From: Ruminococcus sp.
Lineage (GTDB): Bacteria; Bacillota; Clostridia; Oscillospirales; Acutalibacteraceae
Length of the DNA: 64,000 bases
Direction of reading: 5' to 3'
NCBI GenBank assembly: GCA_022768065.1
Contig: JALELS010000005.1
Span: 1 to 64,000 of the forward strand
Position 1 is the first letter of the stretch. Each line of letters opens with the position of its first letter. This document shows, piece by piece, positions 7,951 to 16,607 of the stretch. The position numbers were made by a program, and so were the translations under genes. The notes beneath the pieces were generated by a model that was given only the letters and a program-made list of their open reading frames with translations, was not told the DNA's origin and did not search any database.

Positions 7951-9465
7951 TTATTCGTTGTCTACAACACCATTATAAAAGAATTCGACATTTTCTTTAT
8001 CTGTTTTGTTTTTTGTGACAAAGCTTACAGCAAGGCACATAATTATCGAAGCTATCATAGCTATGCACGCATAAAGCGGACCTTGTGCAAGTAATTTTAA
8101 AACAAGACTGCTGTTTACACCGCAGAGGTTAAGTATTTTGCAACCGGCAGGAATTATCGCAATTACAAATCCGGTTATGATACCTGCCCACGCACCCTGC
8201 TTATTAAGTTTTTTACTGTACAAAGCGAGTACATACGGAGCAAGGAACGAGCCGGAGATTATGCCCCAAGAATAACTCATCATATCAAGTATCGGGGTCT
8301 TTGTATTTGCGACCACGTATGAAAGTATAATAAACAGCACACAGAAAATTTTTGTAAGCCTGCTTTTCCCTTTGTCGTCAATATCGGGCTTTATTTTCGT
8401 CGCAACAAGGTCAATAGTAAGCGTAGAGCTTGCCGAAAGAGTTATAGAGCAAAGCGTTGAAACCGACGCCGAAAGTAAAAGTACGATAATTATTCCGAGA
8501 AGTATTGACGGAAGCTTAGCGGCTTTAAGCATACTGGGAACAATATAATCGGCAGCCGGCATATCTACACCTACCGTGAAGAAACGATGGCAAAGCGAAC
8601 CTATAAAGTATCCGCCGCCAGCAACAAGCAATGCAAAAAAGGTTGATATAACAACTCCCCTTTTCGCCTGTTTGTCGTCCTTTATACCAAAGTATTTCTG
8701 TATCATTTGCGGAAGTCCCCATGTACCGAAGCTCGTCATAAGAACCGTTGCCATAAGCGAAACCCATTGCGAACCGTTTAATTTCGGCAGACCTGCGTCT
8801 GTATGCGCATATTCAATTAAACCGTCAATTCCGCCGACCTTATCGCATCTTACAATTGCAACTATCAGGAAAACAACACCGAACATCATTACAATACCCT
8901 GCACAAAATCGGCACGTGCCTGTACAAGATAGCCGCCGAGAGTTACCAAAAGTATTGCAAGAACGGCAATTATTATAAGGAAAATAGTATCGTCTATTCC
9001 GAGTAAAACATCAGCGACACTGGCAAGACCGCTGTAAACGGATGCCGAATACGGAACAAGAAATACAAAGATAACCACAGCCGAAAAAATTCTCATAGCT
9101 CTGCTGTTATATCTTTTTTCAAAGAAATCGGGCATTGTATGTATTTTAAGTCTTCCGGAAATCTCGCGCGTCCTCCTTGCTAAAACGAGCCATGCGAGCA
9201 ATGAGCCGAAAACCGCATTTCCGAGACCTGCAAGAATGCCCCAAAGTCCAAAGCTAAGACCGGTTTTGCCTGCATATCCTACAAACATTACAGCCGAAAA
9301 ATAGGCTGTTCCGTAAGATAACGCAGAAAGCCACGCACCCGCATTTCTGCCGCCTACCGTTAAATCGGCAATGCTTTTTGCCTTTCTTCCTTCCACAATA
9401 CCTATTACAACAAGACAAATTATGTATGCTGCAATAGTAATCCATAAAACGGTGTTATTTTCCAT
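7951..9465 (-). CDS. sodium:solute symporter (SSS family)
   Basis: Polytopic inner-membrane transporter of 504 residues with about 13 hydrophobic segments, matching SSS/SLC5 architecture. The N-terminal part has GGRNAGAWLSALSYGTAYFSA, where the family carries the unwound TM1 ion-binding region. A later loop reads RREISG-like ARRTREISGRLKIHTMPDF, the PutP-type cytoplasmic segment. The substrate cannot be assigned; proline, pantothenate and monocarboxylates are all carried by this family. It shares strand and neighbourhood with the aryl-oxoacid genes, so uptake of a related substrate is possible but unproven. Confidence 0.85.
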   Translation of the reverse strand: MENNTVLWITIAAYIICLVVIGIVEGRKAKSIADLTVGGRNAGAWLSALSYGTAYFSAVMFVGYAGKTGLSFGLWGILAGLGNAVFGSLLAWLVLARRTREISGRLKIHTMPDFFEKRYNSRAMRIFSAVVIFVFLVPYSASVYSGLASVADVLLGIDDTIFLIIIAVLAILLVTLGGYLVQARADFVQGIVMMFGVVFLIVAIVRCDKVGGIDGLIEYAHTDAGLPKLNGSQWVSLMATVLMTSFGTWGLPQMIQKYFGIKDDKQAKRGVVISTFFALLVAGGGYFIGSLCHRFFTVGVDMPAADYIVPSMLKAAKLPSILLGIIIVLLLSASVSTLCSITLSASSTLTIDLVATKIKPDIDDKGKSRLTKIFCVLFIILSYVVANTKTPILDMMSYSWGIISGSFLAPYVLALYSKKLNKQGAWAGIITGFVIAIIPAGCKILNLCGVNSSLVLKLLAQGPLYACIAMIASIIMCLAVSFVTKNKTDKENVEFFYNGVVDNE

Positions 9466-9532
9466 CTCTTCATCCCACTTTAATGATTTTGTGCTTTAAA
9501 GCTTTTACCCGTTAAAGCGCAATGGCATAATT

Positions 9533-9566
9533 ATAACCTCTTAACCGAAATTAGTCAAGAGGTTAT
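9533..9566 (-). terminator. inverted repeat, possible weak terminator
   Basis: ATAACCTCTT (9533-9542) and AAGAGGTTAT (9557-9566) are perfect complements around a 14-base loop. They lie directly after the amidohydrolase stop on the minus strand. The bases that follow are A/T-rich but lack a clean T run, so termination is likely weak. Confidence 0.4.
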
Positions 9567-9571
9567 TTCAT

Positions 9572-10369
9572 TTAATATAAATTTAACAGCCTTTCAGCGT
9601 TTCTGGACAATATTTTTCTTTCATCCAGTGCATTTAATCCGAGACTTTTAATAAAGTTTACTTCATTAACGGAGGAGCTCCAAGGCATATCACTGCCGAA
9701 CAAAATCCTATCGGGAGAATGTTTGTCGATAATTTCTTTTGCGTATTGCGGTGGCATTTTTCCCGATGAAAACGCGGTATCAAGATAAATACCGGTGCCG
9801 CAGAGAATATCGTAAACTTCTTTCCAAAGAAGATATCCGCCAAAGTGAGCCGCGACTACCGGTGCATCCCCGAAAACATCCAAAACCTTCAAAAGCATCG
9901 TCGGTGTGCAGTGCACGGGCTCCGGAAACCCTATGTCAACACCTGCGTGAAACACAGTAATAAAACCAAGCTCCGAAATCTTTTTATAAATCGGAAGCAT
10001 TCGTTTTTCGTCCACGAAAAAGCCTTGATAATCGGGGTGAAGTTTAATTCCTTTTATCCCTGCCGCTTTTAACCTTTCCAATTCGTCAAAAACATCGGGG
10101 CTGTCGGGATGGACACTTCCGAAAGGAATTATTCTGTCACTTTTAAGAAGCGAAACAGCAAAGTCGTTAACACTTTTTTGCTGATGCGTATTAGTAGAAA
10201 TGTTCAGGGCAACCGCTTTGTCTATACCGTTTTTACTAAGAAACGATTCAAGACCGTCAACGGTTGCATCATAAACAGGCTCCATACCGCCTGAACCCGC
10301 AGCAAGCTTAGGAAGAGCCTTAGCCGCAACTTTGTCGGGAAAAACATGAGTATGGAAATCTATAATCAA
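9572..10369 (-). CDS. amidohydrolase-2 family metal-dependent hydrolase
   Basis: A 265-residue TIM-barrel hydrolase of the amidohydrolase-2 type. The metal motif HTH is at residues 6-8 (DFHTHVFPD). Later barrel strands give GIKLHPDYQG, FHAGVDIG, AAHFGGY and LFGSDMPW, the last carrying the conserved catalytic aspartate. The set is complete, so the protein is probably active. The substrate is unknown; relatives include decarboxylases and lactonases. It starts 4 bases after the typA stop, which implies an operon with typA. No signal peptide is visible. Confidence 0.85.
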   Translation of the reverse strand: MIIDFHTHVFPDKVAAKALPKLAAGSGGMEPVYDATVDGLESFLSKNGIDKAVALNISTNTHQQKSVNDFAVSLLKSDRIIPFGSVHPDSPDVFDELERLKAAGIKGIKLHPDYQGFFVDEKRMLPIYKKISELGFITVFHAGVDIGFPEPVHCTPTMLLKVLDVFGDAPVVAAHFGGYLLWKEVYDILCGTGIYLDTAFSSGKMPPQYAKEIIDKHSPDRILFGSDMPWSSSVNEVNFIKSLGLNALDERKILSRNAERLLNLY

Positions 10370-10373
10370 ACAA

Positions 10374-12194
10374 TCACTTCTTTCTGAACTGCTGTTTAAG
10401 TCTCTGATCCTTTGCGAGTATACGCTTACGGAGTCTCAAAGATTCGGGAGTAACCTCCAAAAGTTCATCATCTTTAATAAACTCCATGCATTGCTCAAGG
10501 CTGAGCACAGTGTGAGGAACAAGGCGAAGCGCATCATCTGAACCTGCCGCACGGGTGTTTGTCATCTGCTTCTTTTTGCAAACGTTGCAGACAATATCCT
10601 CGTTACGTGAGCTTTCACCGACAATCATACCCTCATATACTTCAACCCCGGGACCTATGAACAGGCGACCTCTGTCTTGTGTATTAAACAGACCGTAGCC
10701 TGTACTCTCGCCTGTTTCATGAGCAATTATCGAACCGCGCTCACGGGTTTCAATATCGCCCTTGTAAGGCTCATATCCCGAAAATACATTATTCATGATG
10801 CCGTTGCCGTTGGTATCTGTCATAAACTCGGAACGATAACCGATAAGTCCTCTTGCAGGTATTTTAAACTCGAGATGTGTTGAGCCGCCGTCACGCGTAC
10901 CCATATTCTCAAGTTCGCCTCTTCTTGAGCCTATTTTCTGCATTACGGTACCTACATATTCCTCGGGTACTTCAATTATCAAAAGTTCAATAGGCTCTAA
11001 GAGCTGTCCGTTTTCAACTTTTGTGATAACCTGCGGACGTGAAACCTGGAATTCATATCCCTGGCGTCTCATTGTCTCAATGAGAATGGAAAGATGAAGT
11101 TCGCCTCTGCCGGAAACTTTAAAGCAGTCTGTGGAATCAGTTTCCTCAACCTTCATACTGACATTTGTTTCAACTTCTTTAAACAATCTGTCGCGAAGAT
11201 TACGTGATGTAACAAATTTACCCTCTCTTCCGGCAAAAGGACTGTCATTTACCATAAAGTTCATAGAAAGAGTGGGTTCGTCGATTTTAACAAAAGGCAA
11301 TGGTTCTACACATTCGGGGTCACATATAGTTTCACCGATATTAAGGTCTGCTATACCGGAAACACAAATAATATCTCCTGCGGCTGCCTCGTTGACTTCG
11401 ACTCTTTTAAGTCCTTCAAACTGATAAAGACGGGAAATTTTTACGTTCTCCTGCGTTCCGTCTGTTCTGCAAAGTACAACTTTATCATTGACCTTTATTC
11501 TGCCGCGCTGAACTCTGCCTACGCCTATGCGACCGATATAATCATCATAGTCAAGACTTGAGAAAAGGCACTGAAGCGGATCTTCAACATCACCCTCGGG
11601 CGGCTGAATTTCATTGATTATTTCCTCAAAAAGCGGTCTCATATCGCCGCTCCTGTCATCGGGGTTGTGAGATGCGTAACCGTCTTTTGCGGAAGCATAT
11701 ATAACCGGGAATTCAAGCTGATCGTCATTCGCGCCAAGCTCGATAAACAAATCAAGAACCTCATCTATAACTTCAGCGGGACGAGCGCCCGGCCTGTCTA
11801 TCTTATTTACAACGACTACAACCTTTTTATTAAGCGCAAGTGCTTTTTTAAGAACGAACCTTGTCTGAGGCATACATCCTTCAAAAGCGTCAACAAGCAA
11901 AAGAACGCCATCAACCATAGTGAGTATACGTTCAACCTCACCGCCGAAATCAGCGTGACCGGGAGTATCGACAATATTGATTTTTATTCCGTTATAATGT
12001 ACCGATGTGTTTTTGGAAAGTATGGTAATTCCACGCTCACGCTCAATATCATTTGAATCCATAACGCGTTCCTGAACTACCTCGTTATCCCTGAAAGTAC
12101 CGCTCTGTCTTAAAAGCTGATCCACAAGTGTGGTTTTACCGTGGTCAACGTGAGCTATAATAGCTACGTTTCTGAGATTTTCTCTGTATTTCAA
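10374..12194 (-). CDS. typA: translational GTPase TypA/BipA
   Basis: Ribosome-binding GTPase related to EF-G and LepA, involved in stress growth and 50S assembly. Motifs are G1 AHVDHGKTTL, G3 DTPGHADFGGEVER and G4 NKIDRPGARP, followed by domain II, EF-G-like domains and the TypA-specific C-terminus around GLFNTQDRGRLFIGPGVEVY. I chose the TTG at 12194 (606 residues, beginning MKYRENLRNVAIIAHVDHG). It follows GAGGGTGAATAG at proper spacing and matches the short N-terminus of the family. An upstream in-frame ATG at 12239 would add 15 unusual residues. The downstream neighbour is the amidohydrolase. Confidence 0.95.
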   Translation of the reverse strand: MKYRENLRNVAIIAHVDHGKTTLVDQLLRQSGTFRDNEVVQERVMDSNDIERERGITILSKNTSVHYNGIKINIVDTPGHADFGGEVERILTMVDGVLLLVDAFEGCMPQTRFVLKKALALNKKVVVVVNKIDRPGARPAEVIDEVLDLFIELGANDDQLEFPVIYASAKDGYASHNPDDRSGDMRPLFEEIINEIQPPEGDVEDPLQCLFSSLDYDDYIGRIGVGRVQRGRIKVNDKVVLCRTDGTQENVKISRLYQFEGLKRVEVNEAAAGDIICVSGIADLNIGETICDPECVEPLPFVKIDEPTLSMNFMVNDSPFAGREGKFVTSRNLRDRLFKEVETNVSMKVEETDSTDCFKVSGRGELHLSILIETMRRQGYEFQVSRPQVITKVENGQLLEPIELLIIEVPEEYVGTVMQKIGSRRGELENMGTRDGGSTHLEFKIPARGLIGYRSEFMTDTNGNGIMNNVFSGYEPYKGDIETRERGSIIAHETGESTGYGLFNTQDRGRLFIGPGVEVYEGMIVGESSRNEDIVCNVCKKKQMTNTRAAGSDDALRLVPHTVLSLEQCMEFIKDDELLEVTPESLRLRKRILAKDQRLKQQFRKK

Positions 12195-12281
12195 ACTATT
12201 CACCCTCACATATTTTTTCACAGTCATATATTTTACCATTACTGATTAATATGTGCAAGCAAATAATGACACAATTGCGGC

Positions 12282-12308
12282 TTTACAAATGTGCCAATTT
12301 TTTGTAAA
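12282..12308. promoter_or_regulatory. inverted repeat in the typA/DUF4091 divergent gap
   Basis: TTTACAAA (12282-12289) and TTTGTAAA (12301-12308) are perfect complements separated by 11 bases. The repeat lies between two divergent genes, 23 bases before the DUF4091 start. It could be an operator or a small hairpin; no binding protein can be named. Confidence 0.35.
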
Positions 12309-12330
12309 ATAAACAAAAAAGTATCTGGAT

Positions 12331-13983
12331 GTGTTAAATTTGACAAACTTTATCAAAGCAGTCTCATCACTTGAAAAAATTTTTACCGATTCCGAGGCAT
12401 CAAGCCTTTCCGAATTAAAACATTTTTCAATGTTGAAGAACGAAAAAAAGTCTTTTCAAATAGTTTTAAATACAACCGATAGTGAATTTGTAAGTATCAA
12501 TGTGAAATCCCCTCTTAACGAGTTTATCAACATTTCGGTTGTAAAAAGTATGCCGAGCGATTTGCCGGCGTCACAAAGATCCGACGACTTTTACATAAAA
12601 AAGGAACCCGGATTTTACCCGGACCTTTTGTTGCCCGTTTCCGGCGGTTATTCTTTTGAATCACGCGGCACTTTTGCTTTTTGGATTGAAATAGCTCCAA
12701 ACGGGCAAAGCTTTCTACCAAGTGGCAACCATAAAATTACAATAACATTGAAATCGCAAAATACCGTTTGCGAAACTGAGCTGACTGTTGAAGTAATTAA
12801 CGCGCTTTTACCTAAACAGACACTTATTTACACAAATTGGCTTCATACCGACTGTCTTATGACTTATTACGGATTTGAAGCATTTTCCGATGAATATTGG
12901 GAAACGCTGCGTAACTATTTGAAGAAAGCCACCGATTACGGTATGAACTGTGTTTTAACGCCGATTTTTACTCCTCCGCTTGATACGGAAATAGGAAAAG
13001 AACGTCCTACCGTTCAACTTGTCAAGGTTAATGACTGCGGCGACGGTTCCTACACTTTTGATTTTTCTATGTTGAAAAAGTGGATAAGCATTTCAAAAGA
13101 ATGTGGAATCGAATACTTCGAAATGTCTCACCTTTTCACACAGTGGGGAGCAAAACACGCACCTAAAATAGTAGCAACTAAAGCAGACGGAAAAGAAGAA
13201 AAAATCTTTGGGTGGGAAACAAAAGCCGCCGGCATTGAATACAAACATTTTTTGCGTCAGTTCGCCGTCGCGCTCAAGCACTTTTTGCGCAAAGAGAATC
13301 TTGAAAAGAACGTGCTGATTCACGTCTCCGACGAACCGCCTTTCAATTGCCTTTTGTCATACAAAAAAGCAAGCGCAATAATCCATCATCTTTTCCCCGA
13401 TTATAAAGTAATCGACGCAATGTCATCTTATCCGCTCGTTAAGATTTGCAAAGTGCGTTATCCCATACCAGCAAACGACTATATAGATAATTTCATCGGG
13501 AAAACCGAAGAACTTTGGACGTATTACTGCAGCGCACAATCGACCAAAAATGTATCAAACAGATTTTTTTCAATGCCGTCCGTCAGAAACAGAATTCTCG
13601 GTTATCAAATGTACAAATACTCGGTTAAGGGCTTTCTCCATTGGGGATACAATTTCTATTTCAGTCAGTATTCAAAAAAATCCGTTGACCCGTATAAGGT
13701 AACGGACGCAGGAAAAGCTTTTGCCTCGGGAGATTCTTTTATAGTTTACCCCGGAGAAAACTTCAAGCCCTTAAATTCTTTGCGATTAAACGTATTTTAC
13801 GACGGTCTGCAGGATATGATGGCGTTACAGCTTTTAGAAACAAAAATCGGTAAAGAAGCTGTCATAAAACTAATGGAGACTTCGGTAGAAAAACCGATAA
13901 CTTTTTCCGAATATTCTCACAGCAATTCATGGCTGCTTGAAAATCGAGAAAAAATAAATCAGGAAATAAAAAAATATATTTAG
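12331..13983 (+). CDS. DUF4091 glycoside hydrolase-like protein
   Basis: The protein is 550 residues. An N-terminal beta-rich region (about 1-150) holds a WIEI segment followed by HKITITLKS, the typical lead-in to DUF4091. A TIM-barrel-like part follows with YTNWLHTDCLMTYYG, the acidic motif HVSDEPP (about 336) and FLHWGYNFY, which occur in DUF4091/GH123-related proteins. The DE pair in HVSDEPP is the likely catalytic acid site by analogy with GH123. There is no signal peptide, so it is predicted cytoplasmic. The start is a GTG with a weak ribosome site; a TTG four codons later is an alternative. It is a solitary gene on the opposite strand to its neighbours, ended by a strong terminator. Confidence 0.75.
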   Translation: MLNLTNFIKAVSSLEKIFTDSEASSLSELKHFSMLKNEKKSFQIVLNTTDSEFVSINVKSPLNEFINISVVKSMPSDLPASQRSDDFYIKKEPGFYPDLLLPVSGGYSFESRGTFAFWIEIAPNGQSFLPSGNHKITITLKSQNTVCETELTVEVINALLPKQTLIYTNWLHTDCLMTYYGFEAFSDEYWETLRNYLKKATDYGMNCVLTPIFTPPLDTEIGKERPTVQLVKVNDCGDGSYTFDFSMLKKWISISKECGIEYFEMSHLFTQWGAKHAPKIVATKADGKEEKIFGWETKAAGIEYKHFLRQFAVALKHFLRKENLEKNVLIHVSDEPPFNCLLSYKKASAIIHHLFPDYKVIDAMSSYPLVKICKVRYPIPANDYIDNFIGKTEELWTYYCSAQSTKNVSNRFFSMPSVRNRILGYQMYKYSVKGFLHWGYNFYFSQYSKKSVDPYKVTDAGKAFASGDSFIVYPGENFKPLNSLRLNVFYDGLQDMMALQLLETKIGKEAVIKLMETSVEKPITFSEYSHSNSWLLENREKINQEIKKYI

Positions 13984-14006
13984 TATTGTACATAAGTTAA
14001 GGCAAT

Positions 14007-14034
14007 AAAAACGCCCTCATCAGAGGGCGTTTTT
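14007..14034. terminator. bidirectional terminator between DUF4091 gene and radC
   Basis: AAAAACGCCCTC (14007-14018) pairs perfectly with GAGGGCGTTTTT (14023-14034) around ATCA. A and T runs on the two flanks let it end both converging transcripts. It lies one base from the radC stop. Confidence 0.9.
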
Positions 14035-14035
14035 A

Positions 14036-14740
14036 TTACAGAAATAAGTATTCGAATTTACGACTGTTTGCCATAGAGAAGAAATTTTTACCTGCCACTA
14101 TTATATGGTCATTTACCCGAATATCAAGCTTTTTCAGCGTCATAATAAGAGTTCGCGTCGAATCGATATCGGCGGCTGACGGTGCGGCAACTCCCGACGG
14201 ATGATTATGCGATATGATTACTGAAGACGAGTTTGTGTTAATCGCCTCGCTTACAAGCTTCCGCATATTGAGGTCGGTATAACCCGGATTGCCGTCAGAA
14301 ACTTCGACAAACTTTTTCACCTTGCAGTTATTATCGAGGCAAACGGCATAGAGTTTTTCCGTATTTGCCCCTATAAAACGCGAAACGAAATATTTACCGG
14401 CAGATTCGGCAGAATCAAGAATAATGCTTTCATTTTTAATTTTATCCTGCTCATAGCGTGAAAATAATTCCGGCATAAGCTTTATCAAAGTAGCTGTATT
14501 TTCACCTACACCTACAATATTCATAAGCACATCTTTAGGCGCATCAAACACGGCAGAAAGCGAGCCGAATTCATCAAGCAGTCTGTGTGCAATGTTATTC
14601 GTATCCTTTTGCGGAATTGAATAAAAAAGCAAAAGTTCAAGCACATTGTGATCGGCAAATGATTTTAAGCCTTCGTGTTCAAATCTTTTTCTTACCCTTG
14701 CACGATGATTTTCGTGCAAATTACAGCTTGAGTCGGACAT
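14036..14740 (-). CDS. radC: RadC-family JAB/MPN-domain protein
   Basis: The 234 residues match the UPF0758/RadC family. The N-terminal helix-hairpin-helix-like region contains IVGVGENTATLIKLMPEL. The C-terminal MPN domain carries the JAMM metal motif SHNHPSG followed by an aspartate in SAADIDSTR. The family was linked to DNA repair, but that role is disputed and the substrate is unknown. The ATG lies two bases after the pyrE stop, so it is coupled to pyrE. Confidence 0.92.
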   Translation of the reverse strand: MSDSSCNLHENHRARVRKRFEHEGLKSFADHNVLELLLFYSIPQKDTNNIAHRLLDEFGSLSAVFDAPKDVLMNIVGVGENTATLIKLMPELFSRYEQDKIKNESIILDSAESAGKYFVSRFIGANTEKLYAVCLDNNCKVKKFVEVSDGNPGYTDLNMRKLVSEAINTNSSSVIISHNHPSGVAAPSAADIDSTRTLIMTLKKLDIRVNDHIIVAGKNFFSMANSRKFEYLFL

Positions 14741-14742
14741 TT

Positions 14743-15327
14743 TTACTTAATCTTTCTGCTGCCGGGTTTAACGAGCGGCAATTTATCCTCGCGGCAAAGC
14801 GGGCAATTATCGGCTTCCCACGAAACAACATCAGCTGAATATACAGCCTTATAAGGAACGCCGAAATCAATTTTTCCGTCGGTTCTGTCTACAATGGAAC
14901 CGACACCGACGACAACGCCGCCTGCCTCATTAACAAGATTTATAACCTCACGAACAGACCCGCCCGTGGTTACAACATCTTCTACAACGAGAACGCGCTG
15001 ACCTTTTTCAACAACAAATCCGCGTCTTAGAGCCATCTTACCGTTTTCGTCACGCTCAGTAAAGAAGTTTTTGCATCCGAGCGCACGGCTGACTTCATAT
15101 GCCATTTGTACAGCACCCATTGCAGGACCGATAACAACTTCCACATCGTCCTTTTTGAATTTTTCGGCAAGGTCGGCGCAGAGCTCCTCGCTGTACTTTG
15201 TGTTACAGAAAATCTTTGCACACTGAAGATATTTATTTGAGTGTCTGCCGGAAGTCAAAAGGAAATGGCCCTCCTGTAAAACACCGGCTTCTTTTAATAC
15301 CTCAAGTACTCTTTCTTTAGAAAGCAT
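14743..15327 (-). CDS. pyrE: orotate phosphoribosyltransferase
   Basis: Transfers ribose-5-phosphate from PRPP to orotate to make OMP, the fifth step of pyrimidine synthesis. At 194 residues it belongs to the shorter PyrE class. The PRPP-binding motif [14 protein letters not shown] is near residues 112-125. The N-terminal [13 protein letters not shown] supplies the orotate and PRPP contacts. A CPLC pair near the C-terminus is usual in clostridial members. The ATG is preceded by a GGAGG-type site. It is separated from the other pyr genes and heads a pyrE-radC pair. Confidence 0.95.
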   Translation of the reverse strand: MLSKERVLEVLKEAGVLQEGHFLLTSGRHSNKYLQCAKIFCNTKYSEELCADLAEKFKKDDVEVVIGPAMGAVQMAYEVSRALGCKNFFTERDENGKMALRRGFVVEKGQRVLVVEDVVTTGGSVREVINLVNEAGGVVVGVGSIVDRTDGKIDFGVPYKAVYSADVVSWEADNCPLCREDKLPLVKPGSRKIK

Positions 15328-15385
15328 AATTTACCTCCGAAATGTTTTTTTATATTATAAACCTTTTTTTCACATTTGAAAAGAG

Positions 15386-15412
15386 AAACAGGCGCAAAAA
15401 ATGCACCTGTTT
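15386..15412 (-). terminator. terminator overlapping the stop of the membrane-protein gene
   Basis: AAACAGGCGC (15386-15395) and GCACCTGTTT (15403-15412) form a stem with one central mismatch or wobble around an A/T loop. On the minus strand it is followed by CTCTTTTC. The distal arm overlaps the stop codon of the preceding gene, so it ends the metF-to-membrane-protein operon. Confidence 0.65.
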
Positions 15413-15962
15413 AAGATTTAAATATTCTTTTAAAGTTTTTTCGCCACTTCAGCACATATAAAGTGATAAGTCTTGTAAGCGCAATATCGTAAATTAAAAA
15501 TACAACATTGCCGAGAGCCAGCAAGAGCCACGCGGCTATGGCGCCGTATTTTTTCATCTCTTCAAACGGTACTTTAAACACATAAGTGACAATCAGAAAA
15601 GCAAGTATCATTGAAACGTTGAATATTAAAAATTTCAAAAACCACGATAGTGCCTTTCTGAGTTTATTTTCAATCATAGCCTTTATAATCGGATAATACC
15701 CGAAAAACATAACGTACATTACAGCCGCTTCCTTATCGGCAACAAGCAGCATTGAGAGTACGCCTACCACAAAATAAACGCCGAAAGCCCATTTTTTATT
15801 AACTTCAATAACAATTATTACAAGCAAAAGGCCGGCAATGGCAGGTATGGCATAGGTAAGTGTCGGTATTACCGACGTCAGAAGCATAAGGACAATTGAT
15901 AAAGCGGCAATAATACCGCCGATTGCCGTTTTGGTCGAATTTTTATAAGAACTTTTATTCAT
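15411..15962 (-). CDS. small multi-pass membrane protein, function unknown
   Basis: The 183-residue protein has about five hydrophobic segments: near residues 13-33, 35-52, 58-75, a paired 110-127, and 142-165. It has positively charged ends, including a basic C-terminus (KWRKNFKRIFK). The general layout recalls small substrate-binding membrane subunits such as ECF S-components, but no diagnostic motif is present and I do not assign that function. It is last in the operon, three bases after the J-protein gene, so its role is probably tied to the J-protein and DUF5685 products. Confidence 0.7.
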   Translation of the reverse strand: MNKSSYKNSTKTAIGGIIAALSIVLMLLTSVIPTLTYAIPAIAGLLLVIIVIEVNKKWAFGVYFVVGVLSMLLVADKEAAVMYVMFFGYYPIIKAMIENKLRKALSWFLKFLIFNVSMILAFLIVTYVFKVPFEEMKKYGAIAAWLLLALGNVVFLIYDIALTRLITLYVLKWRKNFKRIFKS

Positions 15963-15965
15963 AGC

Positions 15966-16607
15966 TCAGCACCACGGTATTAAATCGCCGCCCATACACT
16001 CGCAGCAACAATCGGCACACATAAGCCCCGAACAAACGTCACAAACGCTGCATCCAGTTCCCCTGTCGTGAGATGTGCGGTAACCGCCCGACGCATTATT
16101 ATTTAAATTGTTAAAAGCATCTGTATACTCTCTGTTTTGCGGTTCCATACTGCAAGCGGTTGAATAATTCTTGTACGCTTCGTCAAACCAGCCGCGTCTT
16201 TGCTGAACCTGACCTTTTAAGAAATACCACTCGGCGTTTCTTATATCTTTCGGAATACCGTCAAGAATCGTTTCAGCATCGTCAATCCTGCCGGAGCGAA
16301 TTTGGGCTCTTACATCGGGATACTGCGAATTATTATTGTTGTTATTTCCACCGTAATAACCGTTGTTTGTATCGGACGAATTATAAGAAGAACCGTATGA
16401 CGCGGTGTTATCTCCGTAGCGCTCAGCCAAAATGGCATCATATGCTCTGTCAAGCTCGTCCATTTTTTGTTTGGCAATATCGGAGAGCGGACTGTCGGAA
16501 TAATTGTCAGACTGATACTTTCTGGATAATGTTCGGTATGCTTCTTTTATTTCATCATTTGAAGCATTTCTGCCGACACCGAGAACTCTGTACGGATCTG
16601 TATTCAT
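15966..16607 (-). CDS. J-domain-like protein lacking HPD, with Cys-rich tail
   Basis: The 213 residues begin with a J-like fold (about 1-65: DPYRVLGVGRNASNDEIKEAY). The HPD tripeptide needed to stimulate DnaK is replaced by Gln32-Ser33-Asp34. A Gly/Asn/Ser-rich linker follows, then a TPR-like segment (YFLKGQVQQRRGWFDEAYKN). The last 30 residues hold nine cysteines and end in MGGDLIPWC. The tail suggests metal binding or surface tethering. It starts directly before the DUF5685 stop (zero spacing) and is followed three bases later by a membrane-protein gene, so the three are probably co-translated. Function unknown. Confidence 0.82.
   Translation of the reverse strand: MNTDPYRVLGVGRNASNDEIKEAYRTLSRKYQSDNYSDSPLSDIAKQKMDELDRAYDAILAERYGDNTASYGSSYNSSDTNNGYYGGNNNNNNSQYPDVRAQIRSGRIDDAETILDGIPKDIRNAEWYFLKGQVQQRRGWFDEAYKNYSTACSMEPQNREYTDAFNNLNNNASGGYRTSHDRGTGCSVCDVCSGLMCADCCCECMGGDLIPWC

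Noticed and set aside
12195-12239. ATG at 12239 as typA start
   Set aside because: The added 15 residues do not fit the family, and a TTG at 12194 has a well-placed GAGG site.
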